Source: Nitrospinota bacterium (lineage in GTDB: Bacteria; Nitrospinota_A; UBA7883). From it: DNA of 34,540 bases. Within the stretch, counting starts at the first letter, position 1. Each line of letters opens with the position of its first letter. The DNA is taken from the NCBI GenBank assembly GCA_029881335.1, contig JAOUMU010000022.1:1-34540 (forward strand). The letters run 5' to 3'. A program made the position numbers and the translations under genes. A model generated the notes under the pieces. It was not told where the DNA came from and did no database searches. It saw nothing but the letters and a program-made list of their open reading frames with translations. Below, piece after piece: positions 7,759-16,274 of this stretch.

Positions 7759-8748
7759 TTAATCGGTGTATCCGTCCTCGATTATTTTCTTGTCCACTTC
7801 ATATTCCACCTTGGAGACCAAGGCGTCGAACTTACATATATCCACGCACCGCAAGCAACCCTTGCAATGCTTGTATTCGATGCTCAAAAGCTTCTGAACC
7901 TGCTTCCCCTTCTTGTCCGTCTCTTTGTCCCAGACAAAGCAATAGTCGGGGCAGGTGATGTCGCACTCTCCGCAGGAGGTGCACTTGCCAAGCAAAAGCA
8001 CGGGGATGTAACCGGAGCGGGACACCGTCAGGTCCTTATGGATAGAGTTGCCCGGTGTGTGAATGGCGCCGCCTATCACCTGGTTCATATAGCCTAGCTT
8101 CTGTCCATCCGCGCGGAAGGGCTGGGCCGGATATTTGCCGTCATCCTCAAAGAACTTGGAGGTGTATTCACTGGCCCCTCTATCGAAGGTCTTCAGGTTC
8201 GGCTCTATCAGGAAAGCGTATTTCTTTCCCAGGTTCTTCCTTATGTACTCCTTGATCGCTTCAGGATCTATGAAGCCGGATGCGGCGGCCACCGTACCTA
8301 AAAGGGCGGTGTTCACCCGGGTCTTCTCTTCCACGGCGATCTTCATCGCGTCGATGGTGACCACCGTCCCGGCTTGCAGTTTCATCGTGTCGCGGGCTTG
8401 GTCGGGGGTCATGGATGTGTTGGCGATCACTACAGTATCCTTTCCCACACCAGAGAGCATCCCGGGGGAGCCTAGCATCGTCTCCAGAAAGATAACCAGC
8501 ATGTGAGGCTCTATAACGGGACTGTTTTCTCGGACAACGACTTCCGGCGCGCAAAACCTGATGAACGCTTTCACCGGGCTCCCTTTTTTCTCCGAGCCGT
8601 AGCTGGAGAAGTTGGACCCGTTAAAGCCCATTCCCAGCACGCCGGCCTCGCCCAGAATCTTTCCGGCCAGGTTCGCCCCGAACCCGCCGACCGATTCCAT
8701 TCTGATCTCGTAGAAACCAAGATCGTTGACTATTGGTAGATTAGCCAT
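7759..8748 (-). CDS. 2-oxoacid:ferredoxin oxidoreductase, fused gamma-delta subunit
   Basis: Residues 10-190 form the gamma domain (start GGFGANLAGKILGEAG, then a YGSEKKGSPVKAFIR block). Residues 245-310 form the delta domain, a two-cluster ferredoxin with C256-C259-C262-C266 and C295-C298-C301-C305. These clusters pass electrons from the thiamine centre of the alpha-beta protein to ferredoxin. The gene is the first of the minus-strand series and its ATG has an AGAGGA Shine-Dalgarno. The 228 bp upstream should hold the promoter. A TTGACA is present there on the minus strand (about 8843-8848), but I see no good -10 at the right distance. The gamma-delta fusion plus the alpha-beta fusion gives a compact two-gene enzyme. 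Confidence 0.9.
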   Translation of the reverse strand: MANLPIVNDLGFYEIRMESVGGFGANLAGKILGEAGVLGMGFNGSNFSSYGSEKKGSPVKAFIRFCAPEVVVRENSPVIEPHMLVIFLETMLGSPGMLSGVGKDTVVIANTSMTPDQARDTMKLQAGTVVTIDAMKIAVEEKTRVNTALLGTVAAASGFIDPEAIKEYIRKNLGKKYAFLIEPNLKTFDRGASEYTSKFFEDDGKYPAQPFRADGQKLGYMNQVIGGAIHTPGNSIHKDLTVSRSGYIPVLLLGKCTSCGECDITCPDYCFVWDKETDKKGKQVQKLLSIEYKHCKGCLRCVDICKFDALVSKVEYEVDKKIIEDGYTD

Positions 8749-8976
8749 GCTTTCCTCTTTATCGCATAATCCCGGATGAGGAGCCGGGGGTATATTGGCT
8801 CAGTTTGTTTTGCAGTTTCTTGATCCGATAAGCATACCGGACATGTCAATTGTACAAAAGGATCGATAATAAACCAAACCTTTTCGCAATGACCCCACAT
8901 TTACTTTTTGTAAAACACCTTGCCGGATCGATGAATCGGGAATAGATCCATCGCCCATTTCGTCCATAACCTGGGG

Positions 8977-9210
8977 CTATTCTCCCCTCGCCGGGCCGGT
9001 GGACCGGGTTTTTACAAAGTTTTTGTAGAAATAGATCAGCGAACCCAGTATCACCAGGGCGTCATCTCCCAGCCCAAATATTGGTATCACATCCGGGATT
9101 GCGTCTATAGGTAATATTCCATAGATTATGGCCGCCAGAAGGACCAGTATCGTCACCCACCGCTTTTTTGCCTGGGGGGCGGAAGGAGGTTGCCCCCTGT
9201 TTTCATCCAT
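8977..9210 (-). CDS. DUF1232 (YkvA-like) small membrane protein
   Basis: The 77-residue protein has a basic N-terminus and a first hydrophobic helix (about 18-36). It then has the hallmark segment PIDAIPDVIPIFGLGDDALV followed by a second hydrophobic helix (about 48-66), as in the DUF1232/YkvA family. The family is widespread and of unknown function, with both termini probably on the same side of the inner membrane. A Shine-Dalgarno-like AAAGGATGGGA precedes the ATG. It stands alone between two longer intergenic regions, on the same strand as the oxidoreductase genes, 228 bp upstream of them. Operon membership is unclear. Confidence 0.78.
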   Translation of the reverse strand: MDENRGQPPSAPQAKKRWVTILVLLAAIIYGILPIDAIPDVIPIFGLGDDALVILGSLIYFYKNFVKTRSTGPARGE

Positions 9211-9349
9211 GTATTCCCATCCTTTCAGTTCCGCGCCTATGAATGATACTCCATTTCCGTGTCATAGGCGCCGCCCGTTTGCCGGTTTGCGACCCCCCGG
9301 CTGACGTGTATGTTACCATTGCATTATCACTACCGGTAAATTAAATATT

Positions 9350-10192
9350 GTGGTTTTGCCAATGAAGTTGCACCCTTGTTTTATTCTTGCCAAAGAGACA
9401 GTGGAAGTCATCATAGCCACCGCCCGTTCCGGCGGCCATTTCCACGACATAACCATGATCAACGATACTCCGGAATTTTTGCGGATATACGCCGATTGGG
9501 AATTGTACACTGAAGCCGTCACATCGCTGCTCCTACATGCCGCAAGGCGCGCTCCGAAAGGGAGCTCGGTGCGCATAAGCAATCAGGGCTCCGCTCCCGC
9601 CACTCTGACCATTGAATATGGCTTTGCCGATGATACAGAGGAGCTGAACTCTCTTTTTGGCAGCGGCAATGACGCGACCCCGCCATGCAACCATGCGGAT
9701 CCCTCCCCTCTCCGCGCGGCAAGTATCGTGGCATGCCATGGTGGGCGCATTTCCGCCGCTACGGCCCCGGGCGGGGGAACAGCCTTGACGGTTGCCTTGC
9801 CGGATGTTCGCCCCCGGATATTGGTGGTGGAGGACGATCCGGACTATATGACATTGACAAAAGAATACCTTCTGGCGGTGGAGGGAGTGGTGCTGGAGGC
9901 GAAGAACGGCCTGGAGGCGTTGAAAGTGATTATAGACCACTTGCCACATCTTGTGGTTCTAGACCTCTCAATGCCTGGCATGGATGGTTATTCGTTGCTC
10001 ACCTCCATGAGACTAAGCAGGAAAGCCGCCGAGATGCCAATTATAATATTCTCCTCCGACTCCTCCATCCAGGCCAGGGAAAAGGCCCTGGGTATGGGGG
10101 CAGACAAATTCCTGATGAAGCCGGACGGGCTGAAGGATCTGGCCGGGCTGACGGTTTCGATGCTGTACAGGAAACCATCGACCGGTAAATGA
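9350..10192 (+). CDS. Degenerate histidine-kinase ATPase domain fused to a receiver domain
   Basis: The 280-residue protein has an N-terminal half (about 30-150) with the outline of a HATPase_c domain. It includes an N-box-like helix (DWELYTEAVTSLLLHAAR) and a C-terminal IVACHGGRISAATAPGGGTALTVALP end. The usual catalytic Asn of the N box is a His, the DxGxG motif is not found, and no dimerisation helix with a phosphorylatable His is present. The C-terminal half (about 155-272) is a normal receiver domain: acidic pair in VVEDDPDY, phosphoacceptor Asp in VLDLSMPGMDG, Ser and Lys in IIFSSD and FLMKPDG. It is probably not an active kinase; it may bind a partner or act as a phosphorylation-controlled output. 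The start is ambiguous: GTG 9350 or ATG 9362, neither with a clear ribosome site. It converges on the tRNA gene. Confidence 0.78.
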   Translation: MVLPMKLHPCFILAKETVEVIIATARSGGHFHDITMINDTPEFLRIYADWELYTEAVTSLLLHAARRAPKGSSVRISNQGSAPATLTIEYGFADDTEELNSLFGSGNDATPPCNHADPSPLRAASIVACHGGRISAATAPGGGTALTVALPDVRPRILVVEDDPDYMTLTKEYLLAVEGVVLEAKNGLEALKVIIDHLPHLVVLDLSMPGMDGYSLLTSMRLSRKAAEMPIIIFSSDSSIQAREKALGMGADKFLMKPDGLKDLAGLTVSMLYRKPSTGK

Positions 10193-10223
10193 AGAAAGTT
10201 TTAATTGACGCGAGAAACAAAAA

Positions 10224-10300
10224 TGGTGGGCCCACTAGGAATCGAACCTAGAACCTCCCGGTTATGAGCCGGAAGCTCTAACCAATTGAGCTATGGGCCC
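10224..10300 (-). tRNA. tRNA with anticodon CAU, probably tRNA-Ile2
   Basis: All four arms fold: acceptor GGGCCCA/TGGGCCC, a D arm starting GCTC, an anticodon loop CTCATAA closed by TCCGG/CCGGG, and a T arm CTAGG-TTCGATT-CCTAG, with an encoded CCA. The acceptor stem is fully paired, so it is not the initiator. Base pairs C4-G69 and C5-G68 are the ones the lysidine synthetase TilS uses to pick tRNA-Ile2 from elongator tRNA-Met. Its position just after rpoD matches E. coli, where tRNA-Ile2 (ileX) also lies shortly downstream of rpoD. It starts 25 bp after the rpoD stop. A T-rich run follows CCA on the transcribed strand. Elongator tRNA-Met remains the alternative. Confidence 0.93.
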
Positions 10301-10325
10301 CCGTATTATATAAGCCAGATCCCGG

Positions 10326-12050
10326 CTACTCCGCGAAGGAGCGCAGTTTCTTGCTGCGGCTGGGGTGGCGAAGCTTTCGCAGCGCCTTTGCCTCTATCTG
10401 GCGTATCCTTTCGCGTGTCACCTCAAAGTCCTGACCCACTTCCTCCAATGTGTGCTCGGAGTCCATACCGATGCCGAACCGCTTTCGAACCACTCGCTCT
10501 TCCCGAGCGGCCAGGGTGGAGAGCACAGAGGCTGTCTTCTCCCTCAAGCCGGAGCGCACCACCGCCTCCACGGGGCTCATCACCTTTTTATCCTCGATAA
10601 AGTCGCCCAAGTGGCTGTCCTCCTCCTCTCCGATCGGAGTCTCCAGGCTGATCGGCTCCTTGGCGATCTTCAGCACTTTGCGCACCTTGTCCACCGGCAT
10701 CTCCATCTTCACGGCGATCTCCTCCGGTGTGGGTTCGCGGCCCATCTGCTGCATCAGCTGGCGGCTGGTGCGGATAAGCTTGTTGATGGTCTCTATCATA
10801 TGGACCGGAATCCGGATAGTGCGAGCCTGGTCCGCTATGGCGCGGGTGATGGCCTGGCGGATCCACCACGTGGCGTAGGTGGAAAATTTGTATCCGCGTT
10901 TGTACTCGAACTTGTCCACCGCCTTCATCAGGCCGATATTCCCCTCCTGGATAAGGTCCAGAAATTGAAGGCCCCTGTTAGTGTATTTTTTGGCGATGGA
11001 AACCACAAGCCTCAAGTTGGCCTCGGCCAGTTCCCTTTTTGCTTTGCGTTCCCGGGCAAAGCCCTCATCGATCGCCCGCAGCGTGACCTCCAGTTCCTCC
11101 TGGCTTACCTGGGACTCATTTTCCACCAGGCGGATATCCTTGCGGGCGTTTTTTATTTTGGCCTCCTGCTCCGCCGTTCTCTCGCTGGAAAGAGGCTTTC
11201 TTTTTCCCTTGCGCTCCACCTCCACCACAGTGGGCTCGCGCAGGCCCAGCTTCTCCTCCGCTCTGCGGATAATCGTCTGCGCCTCATGGCAGCGCTGTCC
11301 AAAGCCCCGGATATGATCAATTATCCCTTCCATCAGCTTCGGCTCTAGCTTGATGGAGCGAATCAGCTCAGTCACCTGCTCGCGCAGTTTCTCCTCTTCC
11401 TTCTCCAGCTTGGCCCGCTCCTTGACTGTGGTTTTTTTCAGCCTCAGCTTGGCCAGAACGCCCTGCAATTTGCCGCCGGCGGCTTCCAGCTGGCGAACCA
11501 GCTTGAGCACATTCTGGGTCTCCTTTTTGATTTTGGCCTGCGAGACCTCCTCGACCGGCTCCACCCAATCAACAAAGTCCTGCAGCGCGATCTCCTCATT
11601 TTTCAGGCGATCGGCCAAGGTGACGATTTCGTTTATAGTGACAGGTGAATTGATAACAGCGCTGATCACCCTGTTCTGGCCGTTCTCAATCTCCTTGGCG
11701 ATAACCACTTCACCTTCACGGGTCAGCAGAGAAATAGAACCCATCTCCTTAAGGTACATCCGGACGGGGTCCTCGGAGGAGGCCATGCCATCGTCATCAT
11801 CACTGCCCGGGTCCTTCCTGCCGAAGCCGGTTTTCTTTGACGCCAGGTGGGATTGCTCCTTGGCGGCGTCGATCAGGTCGATACCACTGGCCGACAGCGC
11901 AGATTGGATGTTCTCTATCTGCTGGGGCAATCCGACAGCCTCCATGTTCTCCGGCAAGGATTCGAGAACCTCGTCGAAGGTAAGATAGCCTTTTTGTTTT
12001 CCCCTGCCGATGAGGGTTTCTATTGAGTCGCCTTTGCCGGGTTTGGACAT
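10326..12050 (-). CDS. rpoD: RNA polymerase primary sigma factor RpoD (sigma70)
   Basis: The 574-residue protein carries the full set of primary sigma regions. These are an acidic region 1.1 at the N-terminus, [11 protein letters not shown] (1.2), a non-conserved region rich in charged residues, the core region 2 ([14 protein letters not shown], then [17 protein letters not shown] and [13 protein letters not shown]), region 3, and region 4 ending with the helix-turn-helix [19 protein letters not shown]. It directs transcription from housekeeping -35/-10 promoters, several of which can be seen in this window. An in-frame TTG at 12068 exists, but the ATG at 12050 has a strong GAGGGAG Shine-Dalgarno. 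It follows dnaG by 35 bp and precedes the tRNA, as part of the macromolecular-synthesis cluster. Confidence 0.97.
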   Translation of the reverse strand: MSKPGKGDSIETLIGRGKQKGYLTFDEVLESLPENMEAVGLPQQIENIQSALSASGIDLIDAAKEQSHLASKKTGFGRKDPGSDDDDGMASSEDPVRMYLKEMGSISLLTREGEVVIAKEIENGQNRVISAVINSPVTINEIVTLADRLKNEEIALQDFVDWVEPVEEVSQAKIKKETQNVLKLVRQLEAAGGKLQGVLAKLRLKKTTVKERAKLEKEEEKLREQVTELIRSIKLEPKLMEGIIDHIRGFGQRCHEAQTIIRRAEEKLGLREPTVVEVERKGKRKPLSSERTAEQEAKIKNARKDIRLVENESQVSQEELEVTLRAIDEGFARERKAKRELAEANLRLVVSIAKKYTNRGLQFLDLIQEGNIGLMKAVDKFEYKRGYKFSTYATWWIRQAITRAIADQARTIRIPVHMIETINKLIRTSRQLMQQMGREPTPEEIAVKMEMPVDKVRKVLKIAKEPISLETPIGEEEDSHLGDFIEDKKVMSPVEAVVRSGLREKTASVLSTLAAREERVVRKRFGIGMDSEHTLEEVGQDFEVTRERIRQIEAKALRKLRHPSRSKKLRSFAE

Positions 12051-12085
12051 GTTCTCCCTCAAAATCAATTTAGGACGTAAACTCT

Positions 12086-13873
12086 TTATATTAGTCCATT
12101 ATTCCTGGATTTGATATATTCTTTTTGCGCATCATCGAATTTTTTCTTGTCATCCCCTCCTGCCCGCTCCAGCAGAGCCAAAAGGCTCCGTCTTCTCTCT
12201 TCCGGACGATAACGCAAGGTCCGCACACAGTCCTCCAACGCCTTGACCGCCCCCTTCTCATCATACAGGTTTGTTTCCATGGATCTGTCCGTCACATTCG
12301 CCTGCATCCCCGCCTCCCTGGCGGCCTCCAGAATCCCGGAAAAGTCCTTGGCGCCAGCACGAGCCGAACGGGTTATGAACTCAAACAGCCTCCGGTTCTC
12401 TTCATCCTCAAAATTTTCCGGGCCAAGACCGCCGGCGTGCTCATCAAGATAATCCGGACAATCAAGCAGTATCCTTATCACTACCCTCTCCGCGGTGGCT
12501 CTGGCGCCTTGCCTGGGGCTCTGCTTTTTAACCGGAGCGGACATCGCAGAAGCTCTTCCAGGGGCGCCTCCCGGGGCGCTGCGGTCCATGGCGGCCACTT
12601 CGGAATTTATCAGCCCAAATTCCACACCAGTCTTTTCCGCCAATATTTGCGTATATTGATTCCGTTCTATCCTGTCACGGATCCTGTTGATATAAGGTAG
12701 CGCCTCCCTGGTGGCCTGAGCCCGTCCCTCCACTGTGGAAAGGTCCGCCGCCTGGACCGCCGAATCTATGACGAACTGGGCGAATGACGACGCCTGCTCC
12801 AGCAGTTTCTCCAGCTCCCCCACTCCGTTTCTGGCGAGGAACTCATCGGCGTCCTTGGCCCCCGGAAGGGTCAGCACTTTCGCTTGCAACCCCATATCCA
12901 GCAGGATCGGCAGGCTCTTCTTAGCGGCCGCCAGCCCCGCTTTGTCAGAGTCGAAAAACGCCGTCACGGTGTCGCACATTCTCTTGATCACCTCCGCCTG
13001 GGCGCCGGTGAACGCTGTCCCGGAGACCGCCGCGCAATTCTCGATCCCCGCGCTCCTCAGGGCTATGACGTCCATATAGCCTTCCACCACCACCAGCCGC
13101 CCGCTCTTGCGGACTGCCGGGGCTGCCAGGTTCAGCCCAAAGAGAACCCGGCTTTTGTTATACACCGGGGTTTCCGGACTATTAAGGTACTTGGGGGAGT
13201 TGGCCGACTCCTCCAGCGACCGCCCTCCAAAGGCGATGGGACGGCCCTGAATATCCCGGATGGGGAACATGATTCTGGCCCGGAACCTGTCGATCAGGTT
13301 TCCCTTCGACGACTCCTTGGCTAGCCCGGCGGCTTCCATGGTCTCCCTGTCAAATCCTTGCGCCGATAGCGTATTGGTCAGCGAATCCCACAGGTCCGGC
13401 GCCCATCCGATCCCGAACATATCCTGCATTTCCGCGCTAACGCCCCGGAGGCGCAGGTACTCGACCGGAGGGGAGCTGGCAGGCGCTTCGACAAGCTTTT
13501 TCCGATAGAATCGGGCAGCGGCCTCCATGGCGGCGTATATTTTTTCCCTGAAGCCGGGCCTTGTCCCAGCGGCGCCATGTTCCGGGATAACAACGCCATA
13601 TCTCCTGGCCAACAGACGAACCGCCTCCGGGAAGGGGACGCTTTCATGTTTCATGACGAAGGATATGGAGTCGCCTCCGGCGCCGCATCCAAAGCAGTGA
13701 TATATCCCCTTGTCCGGATTGACATTGAAAGATGGGGTCTTCTCCTCATGAAAGGGGCACAGGGCGCGGTAGTTCGCCCCCGCTTTTTTGAGTGGGATAT
13801 ATCCGGAGACAACCTCCACGATGTCCGCTCTGGAGCGCACCTCGTCTATCGACTGGGGGGGGATGACGCTCAT
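12086..13873 (-). CDS. dnaG: DNA primase DnaG
   Basis: The 595-residue primase makes RNA primers at the replication fork. It has the N-terminal zinc ribbon (Cys39, His42, Cys60, Cys63), the RNA polymerase domain with a TOPRIM fold (Glu264 in VVVEGYMDV, Asp308/Asp310 in DSDKAG) and a C-terminal helicase-binding-like region (about 470-595) that is poorly conserved, as usual. A linker around 445-465 is rich in Ala, Pro and Lys. The ATG is preceded by CAGGAG. It lies between yqeY (39 bp upstream) and rpoD (35 bp downstream). rpsU, often the first gene of this cluster, is absent here. Confidence 0.97.
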   Translation of the reverse strand: MSVIPPQSIDEVRSRADIVEVVSGYIPLKKAGANYRALCPFHEEKTPSFNVNPDKGIYHCFGCGAGGDSISFVMKHESVPFPEAVRLLARRYGVVIPEHGAAGTRPGFREKIYAAMEAAARFYRKKLVEAPASSPPVEYLRLRGVSAEMQDMFGIGWAPDLWDSLTNTLSAQGFDRETMEAAGLAKESSKGNLIDRFRARIMFPIRDIQGRPIAFGGRSLEESANSPKYLNSPETPVYNKSRVLFGLNLAAPAVRKSGRLVVVEGYMDVIALRSAGIENCAAVSGTAFTGAQAEVIKRMCDTVTAFFDSDKAGLAAAKKSLPILLDMGLQAKVLTLPGAKDADEFLARNGVGELEKLLEQASSFAQFVIDSAVQAADLSTVEGRAQATREALPYINRIRDRIERNQYTQILAEKTGVEFGLINSEVAAMDRSAPGGAPGRASAMSAPVKKQSPRQGARATAERVVIRILLDCPDYLDEHAGGLGPENFEDEENRRLFEFITRSARAGAKDFSGILEAAREAGMQANVTDRSMETNLYDEKGAVKALEDCVRTLRYRPEERRRSLLALLERAGGDDKKKFDDAQKEYIKSRNNGLI

Positions 13874-13912
13874 TATCGCTCCTGCAGGCTGGTGGGGGAC
13901 AAGAGCTGCGCC

Positions 13913-14359
13913 TCAGCCACCCAGCAGCTTTTTGACAATGGTGTTCACCTGGGTTCCGTCCGCCCGGCCCTTCACTTGGGGCATCAGTATTCCCATAACT
14001 TTTCCCAAATCCTTCATGGATGCCGCGCCGGACTTGCCGATCGCCTCTTTCACCAGAACTTCTATCTGCTCGTCGCTCAGCCCCTCGGGCATATATTTAC
14101 GCAGAACTTCTATCTCCGCCTCTTCCCTGTCGGCCAGTTCCACCCTGCCCGCCTCCCTGTATTGCCTGGCGGAATCCAGGCGCTGTTTCACCGCTTTGGC
14201 CAACACCGCCTCGGTCTCCTGGTCGTCGATCTCCTGGGTCAGCTCGATCTCCCTGTTCTTTATCGCGCTTATCATCATCCGGATGGTGGTCAGCGCCAAT
14301 TCGTCCTTGGCCTTCATGGCGGTTTTCATGTCGTCGCGCAAGCGATCCTTTATGCTCAT
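13913..14359 (-). CDS. yqeY: GatB/YqeY domain protein
   Basis: The 148-residue protein matches the stand-alone YqeY family: an N-terminal helical region (SIKDRLRDDMKTAMKAKDELALTTIRMM) and a C-terminal region related to the tail of GatB, the tRNA-dependent amidotransferase subunit (EQIEVLVKEAIGKSG, DLGKVMGILMPQVKGRADG). Its biochemical role is not established, though it is often encoded with dnaG and rpoD. Reading could be extended upstream to 14671, but that extension crosses the divergent promoter and dut, so ATG 14359 is chosen. A sigma70-like promoter lies about 40 bases upstream. It probably leads the yqeY-dnaG-rpoD-tRNA transcript. Confidence 0.92.
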   Translation of the reverse strand: MSIKDRLRDDMKTAMKAKDELALTTIRMMISAIKNREIELTQEIDDQETEAVLAKAVKQRLDSARQYREAGRVELADREEAEIEVLRKYMPEGLSDEQIEVLVKEAIGKSGAASMKDLGKVMGILMPQVKGRADGTQVNTIVKKLLGG

Positions 14360-14398
14360 CGATATTCCCGAGGTTACAAGTCCATTGTCGTTGTGTGA

Positions 14399-14427
14399 AA
14401 GATAGTATCCGGCGGCTTCGGTGTCAA
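14399..14427 (-). promoter_or_regulatory. Promoter of yqeY-dnaG-rpoD
   Basis: On the minus strand, a perfect TTGACA (14422-14427) is followed after exactly 17 bp by TATCTT (14399-14404). Predicted transcription starts near 14392, about 33 bases before the yqeY ATG. Its -35 forms one arm of an inverted repeat with the -35 of the dut promoter. Confidence 0.7.
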
Positions 14428-14443
14428 CTATCCAATGTTGACA
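14422..14443. repeat. Inverted repeat made by two divergent -35 elements
   Basis: TGTCAAC (14422-14428) and GTTGACA (14437-14443) are perfect 7-base inverted arms with an 8-base centre. Each arm contains the -35 of one divergent promoter. The symmetry may just follow from the two promoters, but a dimeric regulator could also use it as an operator. Confidence 0.75.
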
Positions 14444-14466
14444 TCCCCTCCCCTTTCCCATATGAT
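14438..14466 (+). promoter_or_regulatory. Near-consensus sigma70 promoter of dut
   Basis: TTGACA (14438-14443), a spacer of exactly 17 bp and TATGAT (14461-14466) make one of the best promoters in the window. The predicted start, 14472-14474, falls at most three bases before the dut ATG at 14475, so the transcript should have almost no leader. Confidence 0.8.
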
Positions 14467-14474
14467 CCGCCCAC

Positions 14475-14918
14475 ATGGACCAGATGCTTGTGAAAAAATT
14501 GACCCCGGACGCCCACGCTCCGGAGAAGGCTACCGAAGGCGATCTGGGATACGACCTATTTTGCGCCGAGCGCGCCCTCATCACCCCTGGGGCTACTGTC
14601 GCCATATCTACGGGGATCGCCGTCCAGTTCCCCCCCGGATGGGGCGCAGTGATCAAGGACCGCTCCTCCATGGCGCTAAAGCAGATCCATGTCAGCGCCG
14701 GAGTGATCGACCACGGCTACCGCGGCCAGATAAAGGTGGCGCTCACCAACCATTCCCGCGTCGAGACCATAATTGAGAAGAACCAGAAGATGGCCCAGAT
14801 GATTCCGGTCCCTGTCACCAACTGGGCAGTGCGCGTGGTGGACGAGCTTTCAGCCACACAGCGGGGCGAAAACGGCTTCGGCTCCACCGGCGCCCATGGG
14901 CCAAAAGGCGTGACGTAA
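14475..14918 (+). CDS. dut: dUTP diphosphatase (dUTPase)
   Basis: The 147-residue homotrimeric-type dUTPase hydrolyses dUTP to dUMP, keeping uracil out of DNA and feeding dTMP synthesis. All five motifs can be read: EGDLGYDLF (1), DRSSMALK (2), AGVIDHGYRGQIKVAL (3, with the catalytic Asp), a shortened motif 4 near KMAQMIPVP, and the glycine-rich GENGFGSTGAHG (5). ATG 14475 and ATG 14484 are both possible; neither has a Shine-Dalgarno, and the promoter sits so close that the mRNA is probably leaderless or has a leader of about 11 bases. It diverges from yqeY and converges on hypD. A dCTP deaminase gene at 29930 belongs to the same pyrimidine nucleotide route. Confidence 0.96.
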   Translation: MDQMLVKKLTPDAHAPEKATEGDLGYDLFCAERALITPGATVAISTGIAVQFPPGWGAVIKDRSSMALKQIHVSAGVIDHGYRGQIKVALTNHSRVETIIEKNQKMAQMIPVPVTNWAVRVVDELSATQRGENGFGSTGAHGPKGVT

Positions 14919-14936
14919 ATAATTGGCGCCCCTGCC

Positions 14937-16043
14937 TTAAGCCCGGGCCGGGTCGCTCTCTCCATATTTATACGCCGCGGCGCATGTCCCTTCGGAGGAG
15001 ACCATGCACGCCCCGATAGGATTATCCGGTGTGCAAGCCTTCCCGAACAGCTTGCAATCGGGAGGGTCGTTGAGTCCTTTTAAAATCTGGCCACAGATGC
15101 ACGCCGGATTCTCCCTCGCCTCCGGCAAACTGACTCCGAATCTTTTGGAGGCGTCGTACATCTCAAACTCCTCCGATAGGGCCAGCCCGCTGTCGGGAAT
15201 CGTCCCCAGCCCGCGCCATAAGGCGTCGGTCTTCACGAAAACCTGCTCCAGTATCAGCTGGGCCTTGAGGTTCCCCTCCGGCCTCACCACACGATAATAT
15301 TCGTTCTCCACCTCCGCGCGTCCTTCGGCGGCCTGGCGGACCAGCATGCCCAGACCCCGCAAAATATCAAGGGGCTCGAACCCGGTGACCACACATGGCA
15401 TGGAAAACTTTTTCGCCACCGGGATGTAGGCGTCGGCGCCTATGATGGCGGAGACGTGGGCGGGGCAGATGTAGCCATCGAGCCTGATCTCGCCCGATGT
15501 CAGAGCTTCCATCGGTTCCGGCATCGTCTTATGGGCGCAGAGCACGGAGTAATTGGTCAGCCCTTCGCGTCTGGCCTCCAGGATGGAGCAGGCGATCAGC
15601 GGCGCCGTGGTCTCGAACCCCACTCCCAGGAACACCACTTCCCGGCCAGGGTTCTCCCGGGCCATGGCCACCGCGTCCAGAGGGGAGTAGACCACGCGCA
15701 CATCCCGCCCGGCGCCCCGTTCCTTTTGAAGGGTGGAACGGCTGCCGGGAACGCGGACCATATCCCCGAATGTGGCTATCAGGACATCGGGTATCTCGGC
15801 GATCTCTATGGCTGTGTCCACATAACTGATGGGAGTGACACACACTGGGCAGCCAGGGCCGGAAACCAGTTTGATAGTGTCCGGGATCATGGACCTGATC
15901 CCATAGCGATAAATGGCCATGGTGTGAGTGCCGCATACCTCCATGAATGTCACTTTTCCATCCAGACGGGCGGCGGAGCGGCGGATATCCTCGGCCTGTT
16001 TTTCGGCGGCTTCCTTGTCGCGATATTCGTCTACGTATTTCAT
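14937..16043 (-). CDS. hypD: Hydrogenase maturation protein HypD
   Basis: The 368-residue protein is of usual length. HypD with HypC builds the Fe(CN)2CO group of [NiFe] hydrogenases. The iron-binding motifs are present: Cys37 in VCGTHTM, and Cys65 and Cys68 in GPGCPVC. A cysteine-rich C-terminus (ACICGQ, DCKLFGKAC, GACMVSSEGTCAAAYKYG) holds the [4Fe-4S] cluster. Its ATG overlaps the hypC stop by four bases (ATGA), which implies translational coupling. It is the last gene of its operon; hypE, which normally follows, is replaced by the convergent dut gene. Confidence 0.97.
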   Translation of the reverse strand: MKYVDEYRDKEAAEKQAEDIRRSAARLDGKVTFMEVCGTHTMAIYRYGIRSMIPDTIKLVSGPGCPVCVTPISYVDTAIEIAEIPDVLIATFGDMVRVPGSRSTLQKERGAGRDVRVVYSPLDAVAMARENPGREVVFLGVGFETTAPLIACSILEARREGLTNYSVLCAHKTMPEPMEALTSGEIRLDGYICPAHVSAIIGADAYIPVAKKFSMPCVVTGFEPLDILRGLGMLVRQAAEGRAEVENEYYRVVRPEGNLKAQLILEQVFVKTDALWRGLGTIPDSGLALSEEFEMYDASKRFGVSLPEARENPACICGQILKGLNDPPDCKLFGKACTPDNPIGACMVSSEGTCAAAYKYGESDPARA

Positions 16044-16270
16044 GCGCCTGGCTCTTCGGAATCCAGGATATCCCGCATCAGCCTTATGGTCTCCTCGGCT
16101 GCTTTCGGGTCCACTCTCTCTATGGCGAATCCAGCGTGGATCATCACGTAGTCGCCCAGCCGCACTCCATCGAGCATCATCAGGCTAGCTTCCTTGCGCA
16201 CGCCGCCGATCTGGGCCACGCAACGGTATTCCGAAATTTCCACCACCTTCATCGGCACTGCCACGCACAT
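16040..16270 (-). CDS. hypC: Hydrogenase maturation chaperone HypC
   Basis: The 76-residue protein begins with the diagnostic MCVAVP, in which Cys2 binds the iron precursor, and keeps the conserved HAG with His45 (YVMIHAGFAI). HypC shuttles the Fe(CN)2CO unit between HypD and the hydrogenase large subunit. The ATG at 16270 lies four bases after the hypF stop, with GGAGG placed inside the end of hypF. It overlaps hypD by four bases. Only one HypC/HybG-type protein is seen here. Confidence 0.96.
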   Translation of the reverse strand: MCVAVPMKVVEISEYRCVAQIGGVRKEASLMMLDGVRLGDYVMIHAGFAIERVDPKAAEETIRLMRDILDSEEPGA

Positions 16271-16274
16271 GACA

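Noticed and set aside
10301-10320. TATAAT just upstream of the tRNA as its own promoter
   Set aside because: It ends only four bases before the mature 5' end, so initiation would fall inside the tRNA; co-transcription with rpoD is more likely.
13913-14671. Longer yqeY reading from 14671
   Set aside because: The extra N-terminal part crosses both divergent promoters and the start of dut and does not resemble the family.
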